Positions 31,366 to 43,150 are shown, counted from the first letter of the stretch. The stretch is DNA of 64,000 nucleotides from Lumbricus rubellus (GCA_945859605.1 OX243825.1:16654348-16718347); one strand, 5' to 3'. A program made the numbers and translations. The notes: generated by a model not told the origin, from the letters alone.

Positions 31366-32522
31366 ATGAAGAAAGATGAACAGCAACGTATGAACTTCGA
31401 TGTGTACTACTATTTGCCAGAGAGAGCAACAACAGGTGTGTCAAAATGCTCATCAGCACAGAGTGCTGTAGTAAGTCGTCTTCCTCAAGTCTTTCTAAAC
31501 TTCAAGAAACAGTGTGAATACTTTTTAAAAGAATTATAGTCCCAGATGTGCATTAGACACTTTATATTTTGTTGTTGCATTACACAATTTCTGACTTTTT
31601 AATATTTATGCTTTCGCATAATATGCATCATTTGTTTCTGCAATTAATTATGTAAACTTGTAAAGAAATCTAATGCTGAGTGTAACCATTACTTTTGGCT
31701 GAATATTGCTCTTTGTGTGTTGCCTCTGGATAACTACTTTGATGTTGCATGGCATTCATGAATAAGGTGGTGTCCTGAACTTAGCTTTCAAGTGCAGCAT
31801 GTAAACTTTCAAGATTTTATTATTTTATTATCGACATATGTACATGCATAATTGGGCCATAGGTGCATGTCAGATTAAGCCATATGCAAAAGGTCAGAAT
31901 TCATGAAGCTGGGCTAAACCCAAAAATCAGTTTAGTTATGGTAAGAGTATGTCATAAACTCATAATTGCTATAAACATGGACATCATGTTTTAAGGTCTC
32001 TTTATATCAACTTACTGTAACAGTGTTTAAAATGCACTTCATAAATAATTACCGGATTCATACCGGAAATAATTTTGTCTCCGCGTGATGCCAGCTAAAA
32101 TTAGCTGACGTGAATTACTTCAATGCTCGAATTTATCAAAGCCAAAGCCAATAACAGATTCCTCGTTTGATTGTTTTCTCCTGATTGTTTTTTTTACCTA
32201 ATTTACTTGAAAAATCACTTTGTCCGCATTCTGTAGTAGTAAACTTTGAAGTTATCGGTCCACTGGTTTGTACAAAGGAAATTGAAATGAATTTATGCTA
32301 AATAAAGCAAAGTTGGAATCTGTAATCAATGGTAGACGTGGACAGTAGGGTTAAAGTCAACACCACACTCAGACATCCCACAGAGAGAAATTCATTTAGA
32401 AATATAATTGATTTCTTTTAAGTATTTGTGTGTGTTGTTTTCAGGAATTGGAGGCGTGCGTGCTGATGAACTCATCTTGTGAAGACTGCTTCAGAATGCA
32501 GTTGTCAAATACAGTCAATTAG
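31366..32522 (+). CDS. Tentative small two-exon gene (60 aa)
   Basis: Exon 31366-31470 begins ATGAAGAAAGATGAAC, shortly after acceptor-like AGs (TTCAGCTAG, 31351-31359), and ends at a consensus donor GTA|GTAAGT. Exon 32445-32522 follows a good acceptor (TGTTTTCAG) and ends with TAG. The two join in frame to give 60 aa: MKKDEQQRMNFDVYYYLP..., then ELEACVLMNSSCEDCF.... The second part has three cysteines; no signal peptide or known domain is seen. An in-frame TAG lies three codons before the ATG, so either this ATG is the start or the exon begins after that TAG and belongs to a longer gene with unseen 5' exons. Support rests only on splice sites and frame; coding reality is unproven. Confidence 0.28.
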
Positions 32523-32678
32523 TCTGCTGTTACATGTAATTGGTCAAATACCAACGGGTTGAAAGATTCTGCTTCGAAATATCGACAACTGAATTCGATT
32601 GTTAAATTTCAACACACTAATTGCAATCCAGTAAGAGAACTCATGCGGCTACCGAATGATTTATTGCACCAACACGTG

Positions 32679-32725
32679 GAGTGCGGTGGTGTAGTCGGGA
32701 GCTTGAAGGGGTGCTACAGCAAATG
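32679..32725 (+). mobile_element. SINE internal-deletion derivative
   Basis: The A-box part of the SINE head (GTGCGGTGGTGTAGTCGGG) is joined directly to the SINE tail (AGCTTGAAGGGGTGCTACAG), with the roughly 150-bp middle missing. It looks like a short-circuited SINE copy. Confidence 0.55.
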
Positions 32726-33051
32726 CGAGAAAGAATTAAATGTAAAAAACGCGGCTGCATGGATTGGTTTCAAGTGCTGATGAAGGCAAAGAAAGCTAGC
32801 GAGCTTTGCACAATTAATAAGCGACCTCATGCTTTGAGTGGAAGCGGAAAATGAGGTTTTGGGGAGGTGGAAAAAACGGCCGTTTTGGGTGAATGGCAAC
32901 CGCTGAACCCAGACACTGACGACGCCCTTTGATCAGAGATTTTTCGGACAACCCTTTTAAGTCTTTGCACCAAATTTTCTTTCAAATATACCAATCTGAT
33001 TACCTTTTTTAGTGCCTAGATTTTTTTCTGGAGAGATGCTACATCATACAT

Positions 33052-36013
33052 TAGGGTTGTCCAGAATAACAAAAAGTTTCAGAAAACACCCAAAGTGAAG
33101 TTTTTCCCATGATTTTGTTCATGTGTGGCCTACAGATATTTTTTACAGATTTTTAAAATTTCATCCTGAGGTCCCTCATGGCCCCTGAACTTAGGGACCG
33201 ATTTTTGTCAAAATCGCACTGTATTTTCAATACGAACAGCTTATAACTAAGCAGATAGGACTTACAGTTGCACTATTAGACATAAAATTGATATAATTTT
33301 CATTACTCCTGACTAATCAGCAATAAAACAAGTTGAAATGTACTATCTGAGCTATATAAGGGGCCGTCCATGAATGACGCCACGCAATTTAGGACGATTT
33401 TTGACCCCACTCATCCTTAATTGTCACGCGTTGACACAAAATCCATAGGACATCTAGTAAGGAACTGTCACAAAGAGTCACAGATGTGTGACTCGGCCTC
33501 TCCCCGAGGTGTGTGACGTCATTTATGGACGGTCCCCAATGAAGTACCAATACTTCAGCAATACCAATACCAATACCAATACACCGGCCGCAGACGTCGC
33601 ATCAATGGTTCACATCCCTATTTTTTCACCTAATGTTAGTAATGCGACTGTTGCGAATGCCTTGACACAAAGACTATAATATGCTTAAAGATGTCGACTC
33701 TCCATCAGCACCCAGACTATGATTACGGGACACTAGGCCTATTCATAGTACCTTGCTTAATGTCTTGTCAAAAGTTTGGAATTGCTTCTTGTGCTCTTCG
33801 ACATCCTCCAAAGGCCATGGTAATAATGGTTGCGAAGTCTGATAATAAGCTTTATTCCACGCTCAGCTGTGTTCTTTATAACTTTTACAGCATGAAACAA
33901 TTTCTCATCAGAGAATTATGTTTGGTCCCATGACCATTGATTGGATGGCTCAACTAGCCAGTCATTGCTGATATCCAGCAGTCAGAACACAGTGTGTGAT
34001 TCTGGGTCAGTTAAGTTCGTTAAGGTCGTAGACTCGCGAGCAACTTGTTTGAAGGCACGACCTATCGAAACTTGCAGATGGTCTCAGGCATGCAGTGGTG
34101 TTGCTAACAATCGAGTCGCTAATTCTTGCTATCGTGGGATTTTTGCTCAAAAGTACAATTGGAACAATTTCTTCTGAGAGGTACCACCAGTGTGAGAATG
34201 GTGGAAAATAAATAGGTGGGTTGGCCTGTGATCCACTTGGAATTGGTGTGTGAAAAACATACTTTACTATGGGTTTGTAGGAAAGACTAGAGGGTTGAAA
34301 CCCCCAACCACCCTGGGGATTCTTGCCCTGGGTACCATCCGTGGTTGCCAAGTTAATCCACTTCAGTATTGGCAACTGCCATTATCAACTTCACTAAAAT
34401 CAATCATGTCATGGACAAGGCGGAGGGGATCATCTTGCTGGAGCATCAGCAAACGAAGCAGCTGAGCATGGACTGAAGCTTAGGCTATATTAGGGTGACC
34501 ATACGTCCCGGTTTTCCGGGACATGTCCCGGTTTTTTGTGGTGCGTCCCGGTGTCCCGACAACTTAGGCAAAAGGGCAAAATTGTCCCGGTTTTTGACAA
34601 GAAGGAAAATAAATTGTAAACTTGGATATTGGAAACGTCAGTTCTTTGTAAATGACAGAACAAAATATAGTCTGTTACCCAAAACGAAGTAAAAGCGAAA
34701 GAGAAGTTGTCGATTCATATGGAATAACTATTAGGCCCTAGGTAGTTAGTAGTGAGTTTAGTTAACAGTTTACAAGAATTATCAAAGTTTAACGAGAAAG
34801 CTTTCAGAAAAACCTGCAATATTTCAGTGGCGTCGCCAGACATCGATTTCAATAGGTAGGCGTAATGATTAATGAGAGTTATTCAGCGGGTTGACGGAAT
34901 TAATTGTCGACCTAAAAATTTACGAAGAACTCCAGGTTATAAGGAAGATCAAGGGTAAAATGAGCAGGGCAAATGACCTGCCACTACCCATGGCCGCCGA
35001 ACAATATTTGTGAATGAGTAAAGTGCGGGAAAATTCCGGAGAGCAGACCAGCAGAAACGTCATAGAAAATTAAGGGTTGTAGCCTACTGTATTGTATGCC
35101 TAACAACTGTGTATATTATATTTACTATTTATTTTCATATTTACAAAATGGGTCCCTTTTTTATCCGGATACAGTGTAGATTGTTAGTTTTCCGAAAAAG
35201 TGTCCCGGTTTTTGATGGCCAGAAAATGGTCACCCTAGGCTATATCAGACTTTGCAACCATTATTATGACCAATCCTGAACAAAGATCCTCCATGGCCTT
35301 TGCAGGGTGTCAAACAGCACATGAAGCAATTCTAAACTTGACAAAAAGACATTAAGCAAGACACTACGAATAAATCTGGGTGCTGTTGGAGAATCGAAAT
35401 CTTTAAGCATACTATAGTCTTTGTGTCAAGGCATCCACAACAGTCGCATTACTAACATTATGTGAAAAAAGGGATGTGAACCATTGATGCGACGCTTGCG
35501 GCCGGTGTATTGGTACTTCATTGGGGACCGTCCATAAAATTAATGACGTCACACACCTCGGGGAGAGGCCGAGTCACACATCTGTGACTCTTTGTGACAG
35601 TTCCTTACTAGATGTCGTATAGATTTTGTGTCAACGCGTGACATGTAAGAATGAGTGGGGTCAAAAATCGTCCTAAATTGCGTGGCGTCATTCATGGACG
35701 GCCCCTTATATAGCTCAGATAGTACATTTCAACTTGTTTTATTGCTGATTAGTCAAGAGTAATGAAAATTATATTAATTTGATGTCTAATAGTGCAACTA
35801 CAAGGCCTATCTGCTTTGCTATCAGTTGTTCGTATTGAAAATACAGTGCGATTTCGACCAAAATCGGTCCCTAAGTTCAGGGGCCATGAGGGACCTCAGG
35901 ATGACATTTTAAAAATCTGTAAAAAATATCTGTAGGCCACACATGAACAAAATCAAGGGAAAAACTTCACTTTGGGTGTTTTCTTAAACTTTTTGTTATT
36001 CTGGACAGCCCTA
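33052..36013. mobile_element. 3.0-kb long-TIR DNA transposon derivative (MULE-like)
   Basis: Ends are TAGGGTTGTCCAGAATAAC and, inverted, GTTATTCTGGACAGCCCTA. The flanks carry a perfect 9-bp duplication ATCATACAT (33043-33051, 36014-36022). The two arms (about 33052-33850 and 35246-36013) are inverse copies over about 0.8 kb. Long TIRs plus a 9-bp duplication fit Mutator-like elements, though I see no transposase. Each arm contains a module bounded by GGGGCCGTCCAT / ATGGACGGTCCCC (33361-33538 and 35523-35705). The unpaired centre carries a nested hAT-like element (34491-35237). Confidence 0.85.
34491..35237. mobile_element. Nested hAT-like element (TAGGGTGACCATACGTCCCGG)
   Basis: A 747-bp element whose left end reads TAGGGTGACCATACGTCCCG and whose right end finishes ATGGTCACCCTA. 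It is flanked by a perfect 8-bp duplication GGCTATAT (34483-34490, 35238-35245). Several GTCCCGG subterminal motifs lie inside both ends. No intact ORF. It is inserted into the centre of the long-TIR element and is therefore younger than it. Confidence 0.92.
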
Positions 36014-36022
36014 ATCATACAT

Positions 36023-37044
36023 GTAGCGTTTTCCTGTGATGAATGACCAGTACGTAAATAAATAAAATGTGAACTCAAGATTTTTCCGGGTGGAAATGTC
36101 ATTCCTGTGGAAACTCTACCCCCCTCAGATGTCTGGATTAAACGCAGGTTTTTACTGCCGTTGAATAAATGCATTGAAAGAAAAAGAACTTTTATTGTGG
36201 ATTATTAATAGGTATGGTAACAATATGCCAACTAATGCTTAACCTTTAATGCTGTATTGTTGAAGTTCTGGGTAATGACCTTCCACAATTATGTTTCCGA
36301 GTGTGTTAGTGACATACATGATGGAACTTGACGGTAGCCTGTGTCTTGAACTGTACATGAGTTCAATTTTCTTCTCGATATTTTGGCAACTTCTTATGAT
36401 GAATTTGTTCTACACCTGTGTATTCGGAGGTTTTTAGGTATGCTGGATTCGAGCAGCCTGTTGTTGAAACACTTATTATTCTATATGGATGACTGCATCA
36501 CCTAATTTTTGCTGAATTGTGTAACACTTTCATGGCAAGACAGTATGTACTTAAAGTGACTGCGAAAACAATGCTGAGTATAGACGCCTCAAGTATAGCC
36601 TAGTTCTGCATTGGTTCATGCTGGCTCTCTTTGTTGCAGACCCTCCATGTAAAAGTAGGCCTACCGGGTATCTCAATTCAAGGACAGTCCACACTGCAAG
36701 GTCAACCAGATAGCCTAATGTAGGTCTTGCTACTCCGGAAGTGTGCAAATGGAATGGGTCGAGTAATGCCATATGCGGACAATTGGAGTACGGTAGGCTA
36801 ATCCAAAGTAGGTAACGTTTGCGGACGTCCTTTATGGACGACCCCTCGGCGAGCATATAGCTTCTGGGTTGTAGGCTACTTGTACATATTTGCCACGACA
36901 GAAGCGATTAATGATTGCAAAGTCATAATTAGTAGCCATCTAGCTTATGATTATTAACCATCATCGTCGTGAATCGTATAGTTCTGGACAATTAATAATT
37001 ATTTGTGCACGCCACTTTAGACGCCATTCGCTCTTTCAGACGAT
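36023..37044. other. Intergenic, nothing recognised
   Basis: No exon or bounded transposon seen. A short string near 36820-36845 (GGACGTCCTTTATGGACGAC) resembles the end of the GGGGCCGTCC family without a partner. Confidence 0.35.
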
Positions 37045-37412
37045 CAGATGCGGATCCAGAGGGTGGGCAATCCGGCCATGCCCCCCCCCCATTTAAAACT
37101 GCCATGGGACGTGGCCCCGTATTTGGTTTGAAATTAGCGATACGAATAGGGGTGTCATGGCATATTGCCTCCCACCCATTAAGAAAATTGCATGGTAAGT
37201 GGCCCCCCATTCGGTTTTCGACTGGAGGACTAAAAAAAAGGTCATCAACTTTTTTGGTGGATGAAAAGTACTTTTCCCTCAGCCAAAGACCGATGACTAA
37301 AAAAAGATGATCAACTTTTGGCGACCAACGACATAAATTTTGGTCCCTGTCCCCAGATCAAAGATTTTGGACCCCCTCCACCCCCTTTGGAGCAGTTCTG
37401 GATCCGCCACTG
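37045..37412. mobile_element. hAT-like MITE, family D (CAGGGGCGGATCCAG)
   Basis: A 368-bp element with ends CAGATGCGGATCCAG and CTGGATCCGCCACTG. It has a perfect 8-bp duplication CAGACGAT (37037-37044, 37413-37420). The interior has GGCCATGCCCCCCC and the block GGTCATCAACTTTTTTGG, shared with 60739-60988 and 39895-40114. Confidence 0.88.
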
Positions 37413-37517
37413 CAGACGATTTAACTCAACTCCGTCGATTAGATGTAATAAAAGGATTCTCCATCAGACTATTATAGCGTGTGGCGCCAGCTATCGCTTG
37501 CAGTAAGTGAATCCGTT

Positions 37518-39067
37518 CAGGGGCGGATCCAGGATTTCTGGTTAGGGGGGGCGTAAATACTACCAATCCAATCCCGTAAATATATACATGTATATCTATA
37601 AGCTTATATGAAATTAGATCACGCAAACCTATAGCCTAATGATCCTTAAATAGAAAATGTTATGGAACTTAAAAAAATATATAGTTTCTCATCTAAAACC
37701 ACTGGTCTCCACTGAAGGTTAACAGTGAAACGATTATAAATCAGTTATCGTTTTTGATCATGCAACCCTTGATCCAAAAAGGAAATAATTCAGTGTCACA
37801 TGGCAGTGGATTAAGCAGTGTCATTCTCCTTGGATGCTTTCTGGCGTAGGCATTCATAATGTCATCCATGTCTAACTTGATGTCCTTGTCACAATGTGGA
37901 TGCGCCTCATCCATGGACCGCACGCCACTGAGCGTTAAGAGAATGATTATATGAGTAGGCCAGTGCTTAAAGTGTACAAAAGAAGTGCCAGGACGCTGTA
38001 TTGTAATTGGTCGTCAATGGCGGCGCGGAAGGCGCGAAGTTGCGAGTGCCGAAGGCACGAAGCCCGTCCCGACTAGGGGGTCTGAGGGAGCGTCGTAAGC
38101 TCCTCCAGCGGGGTCTGGGGCGGAGCCCCAGCGACCAGCACATTTTGGGCTGTGTCGACCTCAAATGGAGCCATTTTAGGCTCTTGTTTGCCAGCAATTT
38201 GTGAACGATAAAGTCGCGAAAACTTCAAGAATAAGTCGTTTTTCAGTGTCGCAAGCTACCAGGATAACAATAAAAATGTTATTGTAAAAGAGAAAGGTTT
38301 TGTTTTGTCTTTACCGTAAGCTACCCCAGCGGGGTCTGGGGCGGAGCCCCAGCGACCAGCGCATTTTTGGCTGTGTCGACCTCAAATGGAGCCATTTTTA
38401 GGCAGTCATGGCTGGTCGTCCGTAACTGCATGGACGCCGTCCATGCAGTCATGGACGACCGTGCTGGCCAAATAAGTCATAGGACGGCGTCCTGCCTCGA
38501 AAATAAGTGCCAGGACGCCGTCCATGACCGTCCTGCCACACTTTAAGCCCTTGAGTAGGCCTAGTTCTATATCCTTGATTTGCTTTTGTCCATAATATCG
38601 GCAGCTGAACGCTTTCGGCGGCTATAATCAGCACGACGAATTTCAAAATTATAATGATAATCATATGCCATCTTTTGAGATTTAGGCCTAAGATAGGCTT
38701 ATGTCTTACCAACGGCAATCGGCTTATTCGTGAATGATAAAACTGCTTGTTTTTAAGCCGTTTTGACGGCGGACCACTCGACATATTTTTAAATTGACCA
38801 ATTTCTATTTACGTAAATTTTGTCTGTACATGAACTTTGTGAATGACATCACGGCAAAATTCATTGGTCACGTGGGTAACGTCTGCTAGCAACTCAGGTA
38901 AGTAGATAAGAGAGCTCCGGTAAGGGAGCTCCATTCTGCCGGTCCAGCTACTTCAAAGTTCAAACATCCTATTTCCAAATTGCAATTAGGCTATATTAGT
39001 TTTAGGTCAGTTCGGCAGGTTTAGGGGGGGCGTACGCCGGCTCCGCCCCCCTCTGAATCCGCGCCTG
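37518..39067. mobile_element. Larger family-D-like element with nested insertion
   Basis: The left end CAGGGGCGGATCCAGGATTT pairs with the right end CCCCTCTGAATCCGCGCCTG in inverse. Only a 5-bp flank identity (CCGTT) is visible instead of 8, so the boundary or superfamily is less certain. It is 1.55 kb and contains a complete family-A hAT element at 37961-38552. No transposase ORF was found. Confidence 0.6.
37961..38552. mobile_element. hAT-like element, family A, with internal duplication
   Basis: Starts CAGTGCTTAAAGTGTACAAA and ends CACACTTTAAGCCCTT, flanked by a perfect 8-bp duplication GAGTAGGC (37953-37960, 38553-38560). At 592 bp it is longer than the 177-bp copy. It holds an about 80-bp direct repeat (38098-38178 and 38323-38400) carrying the stem GGGGTCTGGGGCGGAGCCCC. 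It also has a strong hairpin near 38408-38462 built on CATGGACGCCGTCCATG. Confidence 0.88.
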
Positions 39068-39611
39068 CCGTTTGAGCTGTAACCTAAGTAGCAACCGTCA
39101 ACGATATACGATCATTAAACCTTGGTTTCTTCTGCGCCCTTAAGAATAAGTACGGAATTCGACGAACACTAATGTGGCAGGAAGGAGTATCCCGTCGTCC
39201 AGGCCGCGACGGTGTCTAAAACTACCAGAGGTTGGTTTTAAGAGTTCACGCCCTGCTGGTGCATTCCCGTGGGGTCAAAGAGTGCAGGATTATTGATGGT
39301 TGCAGAGTGCAGATGTGATTGCGAGTGTTTAAATGGCGTCCTTGTCTTACGCAGTTTGCAAACTTCAGCGTGCTTTTCTCATTAACTAGGCCCGCCAAAC
39401 TTGAAAATTCGTGTCTGACAACAGCAGCTACTAATAACCATGCTGTGGTTAAAGACATTATACTATAAATTATAATATGCAGGTGTTTGCTATGGTCGTA
39501 GCCTCGTAGGCAAGGTTATGGGTCATATCGGGGAAAGGGGTGCTGTTATGGAGAGTTTAATATGAATTACCCTACTGTTTCTGGGTAAAGAAATGCTATA
39601 GGTAGCCTACA

Positions 39612-39749
39612 CAGGGCTGAAAGTGGTTTGAAAAATTGCCGGGTCTCTATGGGCCAAAGGGTGCTAAATGCTAGTATTTATTCAAGATCGAGCCAAGAAA
39701 TAAATGCCGGGTCTGAGACCCGGACAGACCCGGCTCACTTTCAGCCCTG
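39612..39749. mobile_element. Short hAT-like MITE, family E (CAGGGCTGAAAGTG)
   Basis: A 138-bp element with ends CAGGGCTGAAAGTG and CACTTTCAGCCCTG and a perfect 8-bp duplication AGCCTACA (39604-39611, 39750-39757). It includes a GCCGGGTCTGAGACCCGG hairpin. Confidence 0.9.
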
Positions 39750-39894
39750 AGCCTACATAGCCGACACCAGTCTTGTAGACCTACAGCGCCGATTGCCAAA
39801 ATAATATCTTTGTAGCCACAAGTTTCGTCGTTGGTCGTCGGTCTGTGACTGAACTTCACTGAAGAAATAAAGGACTTTTTCATCAGAGTAGAAA

Positions 39895-40114
39895 AGTAGT
39901 TTTCATCCGCCAGAAAGTTGACCTTTTTAGGCTATAGTCCTCCGGCAGAAAACCCAATAGGGGGTCACGTCCAATGCAATTTTCTTAATGGGGGGACCAA
40001 TATGCCATGACACCCCTATTCGTATCACTAAGCTCAAACCAAATGGGGAGGCCACGTCCGATGGCAGTTTTATATTGATGGCCATGGCCGGATTGTCCCC
40101 TGGATCCGCCCCTG
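39895..40114 (-). mobile_element. Truncated hAT-like MITE, family D
   Basis: The minus-strand reading starts CAGGGGCGGATCCAGGGG and continues through GGCCATGGCC and GGTGTCATGGCATATTGGTC, matching 37045-37412. The other end lacks a terminal repeat, so one end is probably lost. Confidence 0.7.
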
Positions 40115-40176
40115 ATTAAACCCTAGATCAATCCTGTGCAAGTTTGGTCAATCAATGTCTCAGCGTAGAGCTTGCA

Positions 40177-40253
40177 AACTGGGAGCGCCTCTGAACAGTT
40201 CACCCTACTATAGAGGCGCTTTATAAATGTTTAAATACAATACAATACAATAC
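40177..40253 (+). mobile_element. SINE/LINE tail fragment with (AATAC)n
   Basis: GGGAGCGCCTCTGAACAG, then AGAGGCGCTTTATAAATGTT and an (AATAC)n run. Plus-strand tail of the SINE/LINE family, no head. Confidence 0.55.
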
Positions 40254-40655
40254 AAAAACTGTAAGTGCAAATGAAGATTAACAGAACTTTACAGAAGAAT
40301 GATTATAATGATGTTGCTGCTGATGATGACGAAGATGATGACCACGGTGATGATGGAAGCTCCCTCTGGTGAATGTAACGAGTAGAATTTCGCGATGTGC
40401 TGACTGACATGGATTGTATCTATTATAGTTCGTAACCTATAGCCTACTTCAGTTTTCGGAATGTACTCGACGGAACCGTATTGTTTTGTATACAAAGACC
40501 ATGTCGAATTCTTTCATGTAGACGAACTACGCCGTGCAATTCAGTGCACGATTATTGTCTTGTAGAAAAAGGTATACATGTATATAGCAAGCGTGAAATA
40601 CAGACAGAGACAGGCATACATACATAGGCCTACAGACAGACGAACAGAGGCTGAT

Positions 40656-40871
40656 GTTTGTTTGTGCACTTGTTATAGCGCCCCTTCAAGCTCTCTCTAC
40701 TCAGAGGCGCTCCCGAATGCAGAGCCGAACACTGCATCGGAGTTTCACGCCGAAGCGCTGAGCAATTGTGAGTGAAGGACTTGCCCAAGGTCCTTACGCG
40801 GCGAGGTGGATTCGAACCTCGGACCTTCCGGCTCCAAGACAACGACGCCACCACTACACCACCACGCCCCC
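40656..40871 (-). mobile_element. tRNA-derived SINE, full length
   Basis: On the minus strand: head GGGGGCGTGGTGGTGTAGTG with A-box, B-box GGTTCGAATCC, middle GCTTCGGCGTGAAACTCC, and a tail starting GGGAGCGCCTCTGAGTAG and ending AAGGGGCGCTATAACAAG. The best preserved copy in the window together with 8197-8401. An ORF reading through it is fortuitous. Confidence 0.9.
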
Positions 40872-41282
40872 TCAGTACATCTAAGTTGACTAGTTCCTGA
40901 AAGCTACGGAACTCAGATTTGATCATATGTATAATCGTGGAAGGTCTGTTTAAGATCCGCCTACAGGTTGTTCGCGCGCGCGGGAAATGCCAGCAGACGG
41001 CGAAAATAATAATAATAATAGTTCGGTGGTGACTGTTTGCACTGGATTGACTCCGCTGTGATGCCAGGTGTTTATATTCCGGTGCAAACGTTGCACTAAT
41101 ATGATTCTGGGGCACCGTACAGGGAACTCTGAAGTCAGTGTGGTTTATATGAGTCTGATTAGGTCAAGGAATCGCTTGACAACGGACCACGGTATATATA
41201 CCGTCCTTAGACTACAACTGTATAGGCTACTTTGAGATCGCCCTGGTAACATAACTCAGCAGCGCATACAAGAAGCAGAAGT

Positions 41283-41402
41283 AATTGTACATGTAAATGA
41301 AGGATTTGCTCAGGGTCCCTAATCTCCCTGTAAAAGTAGGCTAACCGCGCAGAGCGAGGATTGAACCCGGACTTTCCGCGTTGCAGTCTAAAAGTCACGG
41401 GG
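41283..41402 (-). mobile_element. Degenerate SINE head fragment
   Basis: Contains GAAGGATTTGCTCAGGGTCC and GAGGATTGAACCCGGACTTTCC (minus-strand B-box GGTTCAATCC). It resembles the head and middle of the SINE family but is diverged. A decayed tRNA-like gene is the alternative, but no cloverleaf with intact stems is evident. Confidence 0.45.
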
Positions 41403-42071
41403 TTTATAGGCCTAGTAAGAATACTTGACTATTATACGGTAACGCAAGACAAATTGTTAGTAAGCTTACAATTCTTAATTGCTGGTGGGTTACTTAAGGG
41501 AAACTCCCTAGAAATTTGATCAGCAATCATGAGTAATATTATAGTTCTTACGGAATACAGAGTAAAGACTATAATTGAGTGACGAACTGTCACTCAAGTC
41601 TCTGTAACGATCGAGCAGCTCGTCATCAACAGTTTGTCTTCATGAGCAAATCACGAATTAATGACGACGAAGCATATTATTAGATACATAGACAATAGGT
41701 ATACAACGCCCACTCCATCACCATTGATTGGGAGGGGCGTACGAAGGCGCTACATAAACAGGTATGCTTATGAGCTACACGTCGTTATTTCTAAGAGATT
41801 GCGTTCAGAAACAAACAGAGCCAATAAGTGCGCGATCAGTAGAAGGCAACAATGCTTCTTGATGCCGTGTCTTTTTCTTTCATCATTTGCATGCGAGCGT
41901 GGGCGTCATGCATTCTGAAACACGTGTTTCAGTAGAACCTCTGAATTCTAACTAGACGCACCGCTCGTAAATAAACTGGTGCCATGCGCTTAAGAGGGAA
42001 TGAGACAGAGAGACAGTGAGATAGAGATAGGCCTAACTAAACGAACCGACAAGAACATATATACATCACAG

Positions 42072-42286
42072 CAGAGCCGGATTAAGAAATGTGGGGGTTC
42101 TGTTCGGGAAATTTTTTGCGGATATTCAGCCGAAAATTCTGATGACTTTTATTAGTCGTTTGGTCGAAATTTGCTCAAAGTATACAAATTTCTCCTGAAA
42201 AAATTAGTTTTCGCATGTGTGGGGCCCCCTAAAGTATGGGGCCCCTGTTCGGCCGAACATGTTGAATATGCCTTAATCCGGCCCTG
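42072..42286. mobile_element. hAT-like MITE, family F (CAGAGCCGGATTAAG)
   Basis: A 215-bp element with ends CAGAGCCGGATTAAG and CTTAATCCGGCCCTG and a perfect 8-bp duplication CATCACAG (42064-42071, 42287-42294). It has subterminal GTTCGG and GGGGCCCC motifs. No ORF. Confidence 0.92.
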
Positions 42287-42654
42287 CATCACAGACACCA
42301 AGAGACATCGATGACTATAACATCTCCGCATGGATTATACGGCAAAAATATGTAATGAGAATAATTGAGAAGGCCTTCAAAGTCTTTCATTTTATTGTAT
42401 GTATAGACATCTAACTATGTATGCATGCATGTATGTATGTGTGTGGATGTATGTATGTGGGTGTATGTATGCACGTGGATGTATATGTGAGTGTATATTT
42501 GTTTTCTGTTTTCACGGAGTACTTCGTGGAAGTGCTTCTTCGTTTGATAGAGAGGATCTTCTTTTAATCAGAGCGAAATTAGACTAATTATAATATGCTT
42601 TGTTTTCGAGTATCAGCTGACTGCTGTTCGTTCATTGCTTTTACAGAATGTTCA

Positions 42655-43150
42655 GAGAGAGGGAGACGGAAGGGAGAGCGAGAGGGAGAGTGACAAGCAG
42701 AGAGAAACGGAGAGGGACAAGAAGAGGGAGAGTGGAGAAGGAGAGAGAAAGGGGGAGGGAGAGGCAGAAGTAGAGGGAGAGGGTGAGGGAGAGCGAGAGG
42801 GAGAGGGAGTGGAAGAGGGAGAGGGAGAGCGAGAGTGAGACAGATAAGAGACAGAGACAGACAAACAGAGTACACGTGAGAGACGTGCACAAACAGGCAG
42901 ACAGACAGATATATGCAGATAGACACACAGACATAGCTATAGATAGAGACAGGCATACAGAAACACAAACAGAGAGAAAGAGAGTTTGAGCGAAAAGTGA
43001 GTGAGCAAGCGAGAGAAACACACAAACAGAGAGACAGACAGACAGACAAGACATGCAGAGAGGGAGACGGAGACACAGACACAGGGACACATACAGACAA
43101 GACATGCAGACAATTTCAGAGACAGAGACACAGAGACATAGACAGAGATT
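42655..43150 (+). repeat. Purine-rich GAGAGG / GACAGA tract, about 500 bp
   Basis: The left 200 bp is almost pure G/A on the plus strand. It grades into (GACA)n and (CAGA)n repeats with occasional C and T. Long ORFs of low complexity occur on both strands (serine/leucine-rich on the minus strand); these are compositional. A similar shorter tract lies at 46215-46450. Confidence 0.9.

Noticed and set aside
34007..34375. 122-aa minus-strand frame in the centre of the long-TIR element
   Set aside because: No transposase motif or domain recognisable, and no homologous frame elsewhere in the element.
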